Below are positions 18,093 through 26,540 of a stretch of 64,000 nt of DNA, in pieces. The notes below the pieces were generated by a model. It had not been told where the DNA came from. It saw only the letters and a list, made by a program, of their open reading frames with translations, and ran no database searches. Position 1 is the first letter of the stretch; every line of letters starts with the position of its first letter. Both the position numbers and the translations under genes were made by a program. The stretch comes from Butyrivibrio sp. LC3010 (lineage in GTDB: Bacteria; Bacillota; Clostridia; Lachnospirales; Lachnospiraceae): positions 168,028 to 232,027 of the forward strand of contig NZ_AUJU01000004.1 of assembly GCF_000424385.1 (NCBI RefSeq), given 5' to 3'.

Positions 18093-18429
18093 ATGCGTTC
18101 TGGAAATAGATATGCGCAAAAAGCAGCTGAAAGGATGGAACAGGCGAGTATAATAATTTCGCCTGACGGATCTGAGATATCTTATTCCATATCTTGATTA
18201 TAGGGTTATAGATTATGCTGTTTCAATTCCAAGGCATCTATACATGAAGCATGGCGTAAAACGCTATATTTTCAGGCAGGCTTTTAAGGATATAATGCCC
18301 AGATCACTTTATAGTGTGAGGATAAAAGAAGATACAAGCGTTACTAACATCAAACCTGACGAGAACTGGTATGAGGAATATTCAAGGCGAAAGCAGGAGA
18401 TTATAGGCGCTCTGGACAGGCATTTTTAG
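18093..18429 (+). pseudogene. Frameshifted C-terminal remnant of an asparagine-synthetase-like gene
   Basis: From 18093 one frame reads RSGNRYAQKAAERMEQAS and stops at 18195-18197. The +1 frame picks up at 18187 with PYLDYRVIDYAVSIPRHLYM and continues through KHGVKRYIFRQAFKDIMPRS to a stop at 18429. PYLDYRVIDYA followed by KxxxRxxFR is the C-terminal signature of AsnB-type enzymes, so a single-base shift and loss of the N-terminal about 450 residues have destroyed the gene. It marks the point where composition changes from the AT-rich island to GC-richer DNA. The 120 bases between the CotH stop and 18093 hold nothing recognisable. Confidence 0.7.
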
Positions 18430-18483
18430 ATAATTATTTTTCCGCAGGAAAATATTAACCGATGATAATTTGATGGATTGTAT

Positions 18484-19425
18484 ATGGGACGAAAAAAGAA
18501 ACCGACAATTGAATTCCGCTTTTATGAGATTCCGCAGGGCCAGAGCTGTCTGGCTCTTCTTGGTGAGAAATGGATCAGGGTGTACGGAGAAACGATAAAT
18601 ACTTTGCATTTTCACAATCTGTTTGAAGTGGGTTATTGCAGATATGGGAATGGTATCGTTGTCCTTGATGAGAGAGTATGCCAGTATGAGACTGATATGT
18701 TTACAGTCATTCCTCCTAATTATCCGCACACGACAACAAGTGAGACAGAGAACTTCTGGGAGTATTTTTATTTTGATGTGGATCTTGTGGCACAGCAGAT
18801 TTATCCGGGGAATGTGCCAAAACAGAGAGAGGCGGTTGCTATTCTGAATAAAAGGGCTGATCTTACCCATGGTTATGAAAAGCCGGAAATCGCCGGAATC
18901 ATAAAAAGTATCATGGAGGAGATGCGCGATAAGAAGCCTTATTACAAGGAGACTACAAAGAACCTTATCAAGACTCTGTTCTTCATGATAATGAGAATGC
19001 ACAAATCAATGGAGGCTGAATCACCGACGCTTGTTGAGCGGGAGACCGGTGATGATATGATGAGTATAAAGCCTGCGATTGAGTATATAGAAGAGCACTA
19101 TGCAGATGAGATAAGGGCGCTTGATCTGGCCAATTCATGCAACATGAGTGAGACTCATTTCAGAAGGACATTTGATGGCATTATAAATATGGCACCCATG
19201 GACTATTTAAATCTTGTCAGGGTTCAGAAAGCCTGTGACACGATGAAGAAAACTGATTACTCCATGGAGATTGTTGCCGTCGAATGTGGCTTTGGCAATG
19301 TATCGACTTTTAATAGGAATTTTAAAAAGTTCTTGGGCACATCGCCATACCAATGGAAGAAAAATAAGGATAATTATGTGGGAAAACTCTTAGATTACAA
19401 TATTCATGCCCTAAAAGGCTGGTAA
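18484..19425 (+). CDS. AraC-family regulator of the downstream sugar operon
   Basis: A protein of about 313 residues. The N-terminal cupin-like sensor has HFHNLFEVGYCRYG and FTVIPPNYPHTT, and the C-terminal 100 residues have the double helix-turn-helix: LDLANSCNMSETHFRRTF then EIVAVECGFGNVSTFNRNFK and GTSPYQW. The ATG at 18484 is preferred, with GGA eight bases before it; a TTG lies two codons earlier. It probably senses a galactoside and activates the binding protein, permeases and LacZ genes downstream, whose promoter area carries a palindrome at 19498-19530. It begins the GC-richer part of the window. Confidence 0.85.
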   Translation: MGRKKKPTIEFRFYEIPQGQSCLALLGEKWIRVYGETINTLHFHNLFEVGYCRYGNGIVVLDERVCQYETDMFTVIPPNYPHTTTSETENFWEYFYFDVDLVAQQIYPGNVPKQREAVAILNKRADLTHGYEKPEIAGIIKSIMEEMRDKKPYYKETTKNLIKTLFFMIMRMHKSMEAESPTLVERETGDDMMSIKPAIEYIEEHYADEIRALDLANSCNMSETHFRRTFDGIINMAPMDYLNLVRVQKACDTMKKTDYSMEIVAVECGFGNVSTFNRNFKKFLGTSPYQWKKNKDNYVGKLLDYNIHALKGW

Positions 19426-19497
19426 TAGTGAGGGATACTCTATTTAAACAATTAGTTTAGTTCAAACTTTATTCAAAATTTGTTCATATTTGGTCGA

Positions 19498-19530
19498 TAA
19501 TGCACGTTTTAGTTACTAAAATGTGCATTA
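19498..19530. promoter_or_regulatory. Inverted repeat upstream of the binding-protein promoter
   Basis: Two 16-base arms (19498-19513 and 19515-19530) with one mismatch around a single base. It is 73 bases past the AraC stop and ends 17 bases before a TATAAT, so the right arm covers the -35 position. A T-run follows the right arm, so it could alternatively work as a terminator for the regulator gene. An operator is favoured because the loop is only one base. Confidence 0.5.
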
Positions 19531-19544
19531 TTTTTATGTACGAT

Positions 19545-19553
19545 TGGTATAAT
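19545..19553 (+). promoter_or_regulatory. Extended -10 promoter for the sugar operon
   Basis: TGG directly before a perfect TATAAT (19548-19553) forms an extended -10 element; no good -35 is present at the expected site, which is filled by the palindrome arm. That is the usual layout of an activator-dependent promoter. The leader to the start at 19710 would be about 150 bases. Confidence 0.55.
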
Positions 19554-19709
19554 ATACATATATTTGATTCAGAAAGAGATTATTTCAGTCGAAATGACCA
19601 AAAAGTACAATTTGATGGTTTTGATAAAAATAATCTGAGATTAGATAATTTCACTAATAAGAATCAAGTAAGATACTATATTTTATTTTCATTAGGGGAG
19701 GACACAATA

Positions 19710-21134
19710 ATGAAAAGAAAAGCATTATCAATGGTACTCGCATCTGCAATGACACTTTCAATGATAGCAGGATGCGGTGGAAGCGGAAGCGCAGACACAG
19801 CTACAACATCAAATGAGACTACAGAAGCTACTGAGTCTACAGACAGCACAGAAGCTACTGATAGCGCTACAGAGACAGCTGATGCAACTGCAGAAGAAGA
19901 GGCTGCACCTACAGCTGATGTTTCATCAGAAGGTGAGCACGAGCTTTCAGTTTACGCTTGGGATAAGAACTTCAACATCCCTGCTCTTGAAGCAGCTGAG
20001 AAGGCTTATCAGACAGTTGATCCTGAATTCAAGCTTAATATCATTGAGCAGTCAGCTTCTTCAGACGTTGAGAACGCTGTAACACTTGCAGCTAACTCAG
20101 GTGATTATTCACAGCTTCCTGACATCGTTCTTTTCCAGGATCACTACATCCAGAGCTATGTAACAAACTATCCGGATGCCTGGATCGATCTTGAGGATGC
20201 AGGTATTGACTGGAGTAACCTTGGTGCTGAGAAGATTTCATATTCAACTATCGACGGCAAGCACTATGGTGCACCTGTAGACAACGGAACATCAATTTTT
20301 GCATATCGTACAGACATCCTTGAAGAATGTGGATACACAATCGATGATGTAACTGGCATTACATGGGACAGATGGCTTGAGATTGGCCGTGATGTTAAGG
20401 AAAAGACAGGTAAGTACCTTCTTTCCATGGACCACAACGGAGATGATCTTCCTTACATGATGATGCAGGCAGAAGGTCTTTCACAGTGGAAGGATGGACA
20501 GCCTTTCTTCGTAGGTAATGAAGAACTTAAGCAGATCCTTCAGGTTATTATCACAGGCGCACAGGACGGCGTTATCTATCTTTGCAACGACTGGTCTGAG
20601 TACACAGACACTTCAATCATCGGTGATCAGGTAGCAGGCGTATTCAATGGTAACTGGATCATTCCTACAATGGAGCAGGTTGCTGAGAACAGTGGTAAGT
20701 GGCAGATCACAACAATTCCTACACTTTCAGGTAAAGAAGGCTATGCTGCAAACGGTGGTTCATCACTTTATGTAACAGCTAACTGCACAAAGCCTGATCT
20801 TGCAAAGAGCTTCCTTGCTTATACATTCGGTGGCGGAGACGGTGCTATGGATACATATGACAATGCTCTTCGTGACGGTGGTGTTATCGGAACATGCATC
20901 TCTGCTTCAAAGTCAGATGTATATCAGGAAGGCGTAGACTTCTTCAATGGTCAGTCAATCTATGCTGATATCGTTAGCATGGGTGCTAACGTTCCTGTAG
21001 TAGAGCAGAGTGATTATCACTACAATGCACGTACATACATCCAGGCAGCTATCACAAACGTAATCAATGGTAGCGACCTCGATACAGAACTTCAGAACGC
21101 TGAAGATCAGGTTAAGTTCGAGATGGGACAATGA
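19710..21134 (+). CDS. Sugar ABC transporter substrate-binding lipoprotein
   Basis: A 474-residue protein starting at the ATG at 19710, with AGGGGAGG nine bases upstream; the frame is open further upstream but that part is untranslated leader. A signal peptide (KRKALSMVLASAMTLSMIAGC) ends in a lipobox Cys. Then comes a Thr/Glu/Ala-rich linker of about 70 residues and a family-1 solute-binding domain (LSVYAWDKNFNIPALE, DIVLFQDHYI, GVFNGNWIIPTM). Codon use is markedly biased to a few codons, as expected for an abundantly made protein. It captures an oligosaccharide, probably a galactoside given the LacZ gene, and hands it to the two permeases. The ATPase is not encoded here and is probably a shared MsmK-type protein. 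Confidence 0.9.
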   Translation: MKRKALSMVLASAMTLSMIAGCGGSGSADTATTSNETTEATESTDSTEATDSATETADATAEEEAAPTADVSSEGEHELSVYAWDKNFNIPALEAAEKAYQTVDPEFKLNIIEQSASSDVENAVTLAANSGDYSQLPDIVLFQDHYIQSYVTNYPDAWIDLEDAGIDWSNLGAEKISYSTIDGKHYGAPVDNGTSIFAYRTDILEECGYTIDDVTGITWDRWLEIGRDVKEKTGKYLLSMDHNGDDLPYMMMQAEGLSQWKDGQPFFVGNEELKQILQVIITGAQDGVIYLCNDWSEYTDTSIIGDQVAGVFNGNWIIPTMEQVAENSGKWQITTIPTLSGKEGYAANGGSSLYVTANCTKPDLAKSFLAYTFGGGDGAMDTYDNALRDGGVIGTCISASKSDVYQEGVDFFNGQSIYADIVSMGANVPVVEQSDYHYNARTYIQAAITNVINGSDLDTELQNAEDQVKFEMGQ

Positions 21135-21135
21135 T

Positions 21136-21164
21136 AACTTGGCGAGGTATTTTCGAGCCTAGTT
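21136..21164 (+). ncRNA. Hairpin element, copy A
   Basis: Arms AACTTGGC (21136-21143) and GCCTAGTT (21157-21164) with one internal mismatch enclose a 13-base loop GAGGTATTTTCGA. A second copy with a nearly identical loop but different stem bases lies at 26447-26475. It begins two bases after the binding-protein stop codon. Confidence 0.5.
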
Positions 21165-21170
21165 AGAATT

Positions 21171-21308
21171 GTTGTTCTGGCGAGCGCAGCGAGAGCAGAA
21201 CTTCCCGCTTTGAATGATAGACTATCACAGTTGGTTAAGACTGTTGTTCTGTCGAGCGAAGCGAGAGCAGAACTTCCTTGTGAAAAACCAGGTGATAGCA
21301 GAACTTCC
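21171..21308 (+). repeat. Direct repeats of a GNA-triloop hairpin
   Basis: Two 35-base copies (21171-21205 and 21243-21277) differ at two positions, and a 12-base third fragment (21297-21308) repeats AGCAGAACTTCC. Each full copy folds with GTTCTG against CAGAAC, a TC/GA step, tandem G-A mismatches and a GC stem closed by a GCA or GAA loop. They lie in the gap between binding protein and first permease. Confidence 0.7.
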
Positions 21309-21338
21309 TGAGCAAAAATATTAGAGAAGGTTAAATTT

Positions 21339-21369
21339 ATATGGGGAACCGTCTTTCGGTTCCCCATAT
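21339..21369 (+). terminator. Intercistronic hairpin (attenuator or mRNA-end stabiliser)
   Basis: Perfect 13-base arms (21339-21351 and 21357-21369) with a TCTTT loop, no T-run after it. Placed between the binding protein and the permeases, it would protect the upstream message or reduce read-through, the usual way to make more binding protein than permease. Confidence 0.65.
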
Positions 21370-21429
21370 CTATAAAAAGATTTGGGATATTTTTCAATAT
21401 AGGTATTTGTGATTTTAAGGAGAACAAAA

Positions 21430-22329
21430 ATGGAAAAGAAAAAGAAGATGAGCCTTTTAGCTAAACAAAGAGCAGCAGGCTGGCTATTCCTTGTTCTTGC
21501 ATCCGCGATGATTATAATAATGAGCTTTTATCCGATGGTACAGGCACTTATTACTTCTTTCAAGACAGGAACGGGTAAAAATTTCAGATGGGCTGAGCCA
21601 TGGAACTACAATTACATAAGAATGTTCCAGGATAAGATGTTTATGAAATCAGTAGGAAACACCTTCCTTTATCTCATTATTCAGGTGCCAATCATGCTGA
21701 TTCTTGCAATTTTACTGGCACAGCTCTTAAACAACAAGGATCTTAAATTCCGCGGTCTTTTCCGTACTTGTGTATTCCTTCCTTGTGCAGTATCGCTGGT
21801 ATCATATGCACTTATTTTCAGATCAATATTTGCAACCCAGGGTCTTGTGAATATTATTCTTACAAACCTTGGAATCATTCATGAAAACATTAACTGGCTT
21901 GGCCAGACCAACACGGCGAGATTTGTAATTATCATAGCGCTGATATGGCGCTGGACAGGATACAACATGGTATTTTATCTTGCCGGACTTCAGAACATTG
22001 AATATTCAGTGTATGAGGCAGCCAAGATTGACGGAGCAAATGCATGGAAGACATTCTGGTACATGACAGTTCCGCTTCTTAAGCCCGTAATAATAATGAC
22101 ATTTATTATGTCAATAAATGGTACTTTGCAGCTCTTTGATGAGTCAGTAAACCTCACAAACGGCGGACCTGCAAACACCACGATTACAATGTCTCATTAC
22201 ATTTACAATAACTCATTTGGACAGGGTGTAGCTAACTTTGGTTACGCATCGGCAATGTCATTCTTCGTACTTATTCTTGTTGCTATACTTGCAGCAATCA
22301 ATTTGAAAGTAGGTGATACACGTGACTGA
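21430..22329 (+). CDS. Sugar ABC transporter permease (MalF/UgpA type)
   Basis: A 299-residue membrane protein with six helices, starting at the ATG at 21430 with AAGGAG ten bases upstream (a GTG seven codons earlier has no site). The C-terminal half has the EAA loop that contacts the ATPase: YEAAKIDGANAWKTFWYMTVP. The binding-protein-dependent permease fold belongs to the family-1 carbohydrate uptake transporters. It pairs with the permease encoded next, which overlaps its stop codon by eight bases. Confidence 0.9.
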   Translation: MEKKKKMSLLAKQRAAGWLFLVLASAMIIIMSFYPMVQALITSFKTGTGKNFRWAEPWNYNYIRMFQDKMFMKSVGNTFLYLIIQVPIMLILAILLAQLLNNKDLKFRGLFRTCVFLPCAVSLVSYALIFRSIFATQGLVNIILTNLGIIHENINWLGQTNTARFVIIIALIWRWTGYNMVFYLAGLQNIEYSVYEAAKIDGANAWKTFWYMTVPLLKPVIIMTFIMSINGTLQLFDESVNLTNGGPANTTITMSHYIYNNSFGQGVANFGYASAMSFFVLILVAILAAINLKVGDTRD

Positions 22330-23152
22330 TAAAAAGAATAAAAGCGCCATTCAGAGAAGGCTAATTCCTACATACATATTTTTGATCATAGTTTCTGTTT
22401 TTTCCGTGTTTCCTCTTTTCTGGATGTTCACGGCAGCAACCAACCAGACTGTTGATGTATCAAGAGGTAAGATATGGTTTGGTAATTACATGGTACAGAA
22501 CTTCAACAACCTTGTGAATAGTTCCAATCTCTGGAAGTCATTTGGTAACTCGCTTTTGTACTCAACAGTACAGACATTACTTTGTATTTTCATATGCTCA
22601 CTTGCAGGATATGGTTTCGAGCTTTATCACGACAAGGCTAAGGATATCCTCTTTGCTATACTTCTTATGGCAATGATGATTCCCGGTGTTGCTACAATGA
22701 TTCCTCTGTTTACCATGATGAGCAGCTTCAAGCTTCTTAACACAGTATGGGGCTTTGCGCTTCCTGCCATATCGACGCCGTTTATGATCATGATGTTCAG
22801 GCAGAATTCCAGAAACTTCCCTGTGGATATTATGGAAGCTGCAAGAATTGACGGACTCTCAGAGTTTGCGATTTTCTTCCGTATGTATATGCCTGTAATG
22901 AAGTCAACCTATGCAGCAGCTGCTGTTATCACCTTCATGAACTCATGGAACGCTTATCTGTGGCCCAGAGTCGTAATGACAGACAACAGAGCACAGACAA
23001 TGCCTATGCTTATTGCCAATCTGGCAGGCGGTTACACAATTGATTACGGTATGCTGATGATGGGCGTTTTATTCTGCTCATTACCTACAATGATTGTATT
23101 CTTCGTACTGCAGAAGCAGTTTACGGAAGGTATCACAGGTTCTGTGAAATAA
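22322..23152 (+). CDS. Sugar ABC transporter permease (MalG/UgpE type)
   Basis: A 276-residue membrane protein with six helices. The GTG at 22322 is preferred over the GTG at 22313, because AGTAGGTG lies the right distance upstream and it overlaps the previous stop, indicating coupled translation. The EAA loop reads MEAARIDGLSEFAIFFRMYMPVM. It ends with the usual QKQFTEGITGSVK motif of this family. It forms the transmembrane pore with the preceding permease. Confidence 0.9.
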   Translation: MTDKKNKSAIQRRLIPTYIFLIIVSVFSVFPLFWMFTAATNQTVDVSRGKIWFGNYMVQNFNNLVNSSNLWKSFGNSLLYSTVQTLLCIFICSLAGYGFELYHDKAKDILFAILLMAMMIPGVATMIPLFTMMSSFKLLNTVWGFALPAISTPFMIMMFRQNSRNFPVDIMEAARIDGLSEFAIFFRMYMPVMKSTYAAAAVITFMNSWNAYLWPRVVMTDNRAQTMPMLIANLAGGYTIDYGMLMMGVLFCSLPTMIVFFVLQKQFTEGITGSVK

Positions 23153-23184
23153 ACTTTATTGGCAGCGTACTTGGAGAGGAAATT

Positions 23185-26100
23185 ATGAGCGAGTTTAATT
23201 ATGAAATAGTTAAGAACCCTGAGATTTTTCAGGAAAACAGGCTACCTGCCCATTCTGATCATGTGGCATATAAATCAATGGCAGAGCTTTTGCTAGGTAA
23301 AACAAGTTACAGGCTTTGCCTGGACGGGGTATGGCACTTTCATTATTCAAAAAATGTAAAGGATGCACCCGTAGAGTTCTGGAAAAATGAATATGACACA
23401 TCTGGATGGGACAGGATAAATGTTCCTGCACATATTCAGATGGAGGGCTATGATAAGCCTCAATATGTAAATGTGCAGTATCCCTGGGATGGTTCAGAAG
23501 ATATACGACCAGGCGAAATTCCAGAAAAATTCAACCCGGTGGCTGACTATGTAAAACTGTTTACACTCCCAAAAGATTTTAAGGGAGAGAAAGTCTGCAT
23601 TTCTTTCCAGGGTGTTGAGAGCGGCTTTGCTCTTTGGCTCAATGGAAAATACATAGGTTATAGTGAGGATTCATTTGACCCTTCCGAATTTGATCTTACT
23701 GATGCACTTGTTAAGGGTGAGAATAAGCTTGCTGTGAGAGTGTTTAAATGGACCTCAAGCAGCTGGTGTGAGGACCAGGATTTCTTTAGATTTTCAGGAG
23801 TTTTCCGAAGTGTCTACTTATATGCTGTGCCAAAGGTTCATGTCACCGACCTTAAAATAGAAACAGGGCTTTCAGATGATTTCAAGGATGCCACACTCCT
23901 CATTAGCGCTGCTACATCCGGTGCCGGAATGATGGAGCTGAAGCTCCTGTACAAGGGTGAAAAGGTTCTTGAAGGTAAAATACCGCTTTCATCAAATGGT
24001 CTGACCACCGGAAAGTGCGACTTTGAAAAAATACATTTATGGAGTGCGGAAGAACCAAATCTTTACGAGCTGTATCTTACTATCACAGACTCCATGGGAG
24101 TCGTACACGAGGTTATACGTCAACATGTTGGACTTCGCAAGTTTGAGATGAAGGATGGCCTGATGCTTCTTAATGGAAAGCGCATCGTGTTTAAGGGCGT
24201 AAACCGCCATGAATTCAGCCATGTTAATGGCCGCGTTCCCAGCAGAGAAGAATTAGTTCAGGATATTGTCACCATGAAGAGGAACAATATCAACGCCATC
24301 AGAACAAGTCACTATCCTGATGATTCTGCGATCTATGAACTCTGCGACATTTATGGTATTTACATGATTGCTGAAAATAATCTGGAAACCCACGGTACTT
24401 GGGAGGCTTTTGAAAGAGGCATTGAGACTGAGGATTATGTTGTTCCCAAGGATAAGGAAGAGTGGAAGGCAATGATGCTGGACAGAGTGGATTCCTGTTA
24501 TCACAGAAACAAGAATCATCCATCAATCCTTATCTGGTCTATAGGAAATGAAGCCTTTGGCGGCACGGTTCCATATGCCATGAGCAAACGTTTCAAGGAA
24601 CATGACAAGACACGACTTGTTCATTATGAAGGAATATGTCACGACAGAAGATACAATGACACTTCTGATATGGAGAGCCAGATGTATCCTCCGGTTGCAG
24701 CTATCAAAGAATTTTTGAAGAAGGAAAAGGATAAACCTTTTATTTGTTGCGAGTACACCCATGCCATGGGTAATTCCTGTGGAGGCATGCATCTTTACAC
24801 AGATCTTACCGACACAGAGCCCAGATATCAGGGCGGATTTATCTGGGATTACATTGATCAGAGTATTTTGAAAAAAGACCGATATGGCAAGTACTTTGAG
24901 GCATATGGCGGAGATTTTGGCGACAGACCAACAGATTACAATTTCAGCGGAAATGGTATTGCATACGGTGACAGAACTGAATCACCCAAAATGCAGGAGG
25001 TTAAATTTAATTACCAGAACATCTCTGTGATTTTTGAAAAGAACAAGTTCAAAGTTGTAAACAAGAACCTTTTTGTAAATACAGACGAGTTTGATGCTAC
25101 ATTAACACTTTTGGCAAATGGCGTTAAAATCCATGAAATGAATTTTGAATGTGATGTAAAGCCTTTATCAAACAAAAACTTCAATATTCCAAATGAGATC
25201 ACTGAAGTAATGATGGAATATGAATCCGGCTTTTCATTACAGTCAGGAAGCCTTGAGTTTGTGCTTATAGTATCGTTTGCACTAAAAGAAAATACTCTCT
25301 GGGCTAAGGCAGGACATGAGATAGCCTTCGGACAGACCATCCTTAAAAAGACCACGAAGCCTTTTAAATGCAGTGACAAACTTCGCATTGTTCGCGGTAA
25401 AAACAATATCGGAATATATGGTGATGAGTTTTCAGCCCTGTTTACATATGGATCTCCGGGACTTGCATCCTATGTTTATGCCGGAAGAGAGATGATAGAA
25501 AAGGCTCCTGCGCCTAACTTCTGGAGAGCGCCAAACGATAATGACTGCGGAAGCATGATGCAACAAAGATATGCTCAGTGGAAGATTGCAAGCTTATATG
25601 CATCAATGAGGGGAAAGCCTGATGAAATGATGAGATTTGCAAATATCACAGAGGGGAAGAACAGCATAACCATATCCTATAATTATTATCTTCCCACATC
25701 TCCTGAGTCAGATTGTGCCGTAAGCTATGAGGTATTTGGTGATGGCACTATAAAGACAGAGATGAGCTTTGATGCAGTAAAAGGGCTCCCTGATATGCCT
25801 GAATTCGGTATGCTTTTCAAGCTAAATGCTGACTATGACAACGTGACCTGGTATGGTCTTGGACCGCAGGAAACCTATGAAGACAGAAAATGTGGCGGAA
25901 AGATAGGAATTTACAAAAATAAGGTTTCAGATAATATGGCAAAATATCTGGTGCCTCAGGAATGCGGAAATAAATGTGATGTTCGCTGGGCAGAAGTTAC
26001 TGACCTTAAGGGGCGTGGGATGAAGTTCTTTGGAGATAATATTTCCTTTAGCGCACTGCCTTATACTCCTCATGAGATGGAAAATGCCATGCATGACTTT

Positions 26101-26253
26101 GAACTTCCTCGTGTGCACTATACGGTTGTGAGAGCTGCACTTGGTCAGATGGGAATAGCCGGTGATGACAGCTGGGGAGCAAGACCTCATCCGCAGTACA
26201 GACTTCCTGCAGGAAAGAATATGAAATTTGTATTTTTATTTAAGGGAATTTAA
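23185..26253 (+). CDS. lacZ: Beta-galactosidase, glycoside hydrolase family 2
   Basis: A 1022-residue enzyme of normal LacZ length. It has an N-terminal jelly-roll domain (LDGVWHFHYS, YVNVQYPWDG, FQGVESGFALWLNGKYIGYSEDS split over the domain), Ig-like domains, then the TIM barrel: FKGVNRHEF, IRTSHYPDD, GNEAFGG with acid/base Glu456, and CCEYTHAMGNS with nucleophile Glu523. The C-terminal beta-gal small chain domain includes FWRAPNDNDCG. No signal peptide is present, so it cleaves imported beta-galactosides in the cytoplasm. It is the last gene of the AraC-linked uptake operon. GGAGAGG precedes the ATG. Confidence 0.95.
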   Translation: MSEFNYEIVKNPEIFQENRLPAHSDHVAYKSMAELLLGKTSYRLCLDGVWHFHYSKNVKDAPVEFWKNEYDTSGWDRINVPAHIQMEGYDKPQYVNVQYPWDGSEDIRPGEIPEKFNPVADYVKLFTLPKDFKGEKVCISFQGVESGFALWLNGKYIGYSEDSFDPSEFDLTDALVKGENKLAVRVFKWTSSSWCEDQDFFRFSGVFRSVYLYAVPKVHVTDLKIETGLSDDFKDATLLISAATSGAGMMELKLLYKGEKVLEGKIPLSSNGLTTGKCDFEKIHLWSAEEPNLYELYLTITDSMGVVHEVIRQHVGLRKFEMKDGLMLLNGKRIVFKGVNRHEFSHVNGRVPSREELVQDIVTMKRNNINAIRTSHYPDDSAIYELCDIYGIYMIAENNLETHGTWEAFERGIETEDYVVPKDKEEWKAMMLDRVDSCYHRNKNHPSILIWSIGNEAFGGTVPYAMSKRFKEHDKTRLVHYEGICHDRRYNDTSDMESQMYPPVAAIKEFLKKEKDKPFICCEYTHAMGNSCGGMHLYTDLTDTEPRYQGGFIWDYIDQSILKKDRYGKYFEAYGGDFGDRPTDYNFSGNGIAYGDRTESPKMQEVKFNYQNISVIFEKNKFKVVNKNLFVNTDEFDATLTLLANGVKIHEMNFECDVKPLSNKNFNIPNEITEVMMEYESGFSLQSGSLEFVLIVSFALKENTLWAKAGHEIAFGQTILKKTTKPFKCSDKLRIVRGKNNIGIYGDEFSALFTYGSPGLASYVYAGREMIEKAPAPNFWRAPNDNDCGSMMQQRYAQWKIASLYASMRGKPDEMMRFANITEGKNSITISYNYYLPTSPESDCAVSYEVFGDGTIKTEMSFDAVKGLPDMPEFGMLFKLNADYDNVTWYGLGPQETYEDRKCGGKIGIYKNKVSDNMAKYLVPQECGNKCDVRWAEVTDLKGRGMKFFGDNISFSALPYTPHEMENAMHDFELPRVHYTVVRAALGQMGIAGDDSWGARPHPQYRLPAGKNMKFVFLFKGI

Positions 26254-26276
26254 ATTTTTTTTGGCTGAAAAAATCG

Positions 26277-26347
26277 CATAAAAATCGAACAAATTGGAAA
26301 CGCCTTGGTTTTCTAAGGATATTACGACGTACGTTTCGATTTTTATG
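26277..26347. promoter_or_regulatory. Long-range inverted repeat downstream of lacZ
   Basis: Perfect 13-base arms at 26277-26289 and 26335-26347, separated by 45 bases that contain a smaller CCTT/AAGG hairpin and a GAAACG/CGTTTC pair competing with the outer stem. A TATAAT at 26365-26370 starts 17 bases after the right arm. It may be a structured 3' end of the lacZ message or an operator for the next gene. Confidence 0.4.
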
Positions 26348-26421
26348 GATGAAAATCTTTAATCTATAATATATAATTAGTATAGATGTGAATTTTAAAG
26401 GAATTCATAGGGCTATTAATA

Positions 26422-26498
26422 CATAAACCCCTCAGTTTGAGCAGAGCACTTGGTGAGGCATTTTCGAACCCGGTGGAGCTTTCACAGAGAGGTTTATG
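26422..26498 (+). ncRNA. Structured leader with hairpin element copy B
   Basis: An outer helix of 12-base arms with one mismatch (26422-26433 and 26487-26498) encloses a hairpin at 26447-26475 whose loop matches the element at 21136-21164. It ends about 40 bases before the start codon at 26541 and downstream of a TATAAT, so it would be part of that gene's leader RNA. It matches no riboswitch I know. Confidence 0.45.
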
Positions 26499-26540
26499 CT
26501 TATTAATGGAAAAATAGTTAAAAAGTATGGAGATTTATTT

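Noticed and set aside
19500..19709. Extending the sugar-binding protein upstream to 19500
   Set aside because: The extra 70 codons have no signal peptide, cover the palindrome and promoter, and the ATG at 19710 has a strong ribosome binding site followed by a lipoprotein signal.
21171..21308. CRISPR array
   Set aside because: Only two full copies and one fragment, unequal spacing, internal hairpin symmetry and no cas genes.
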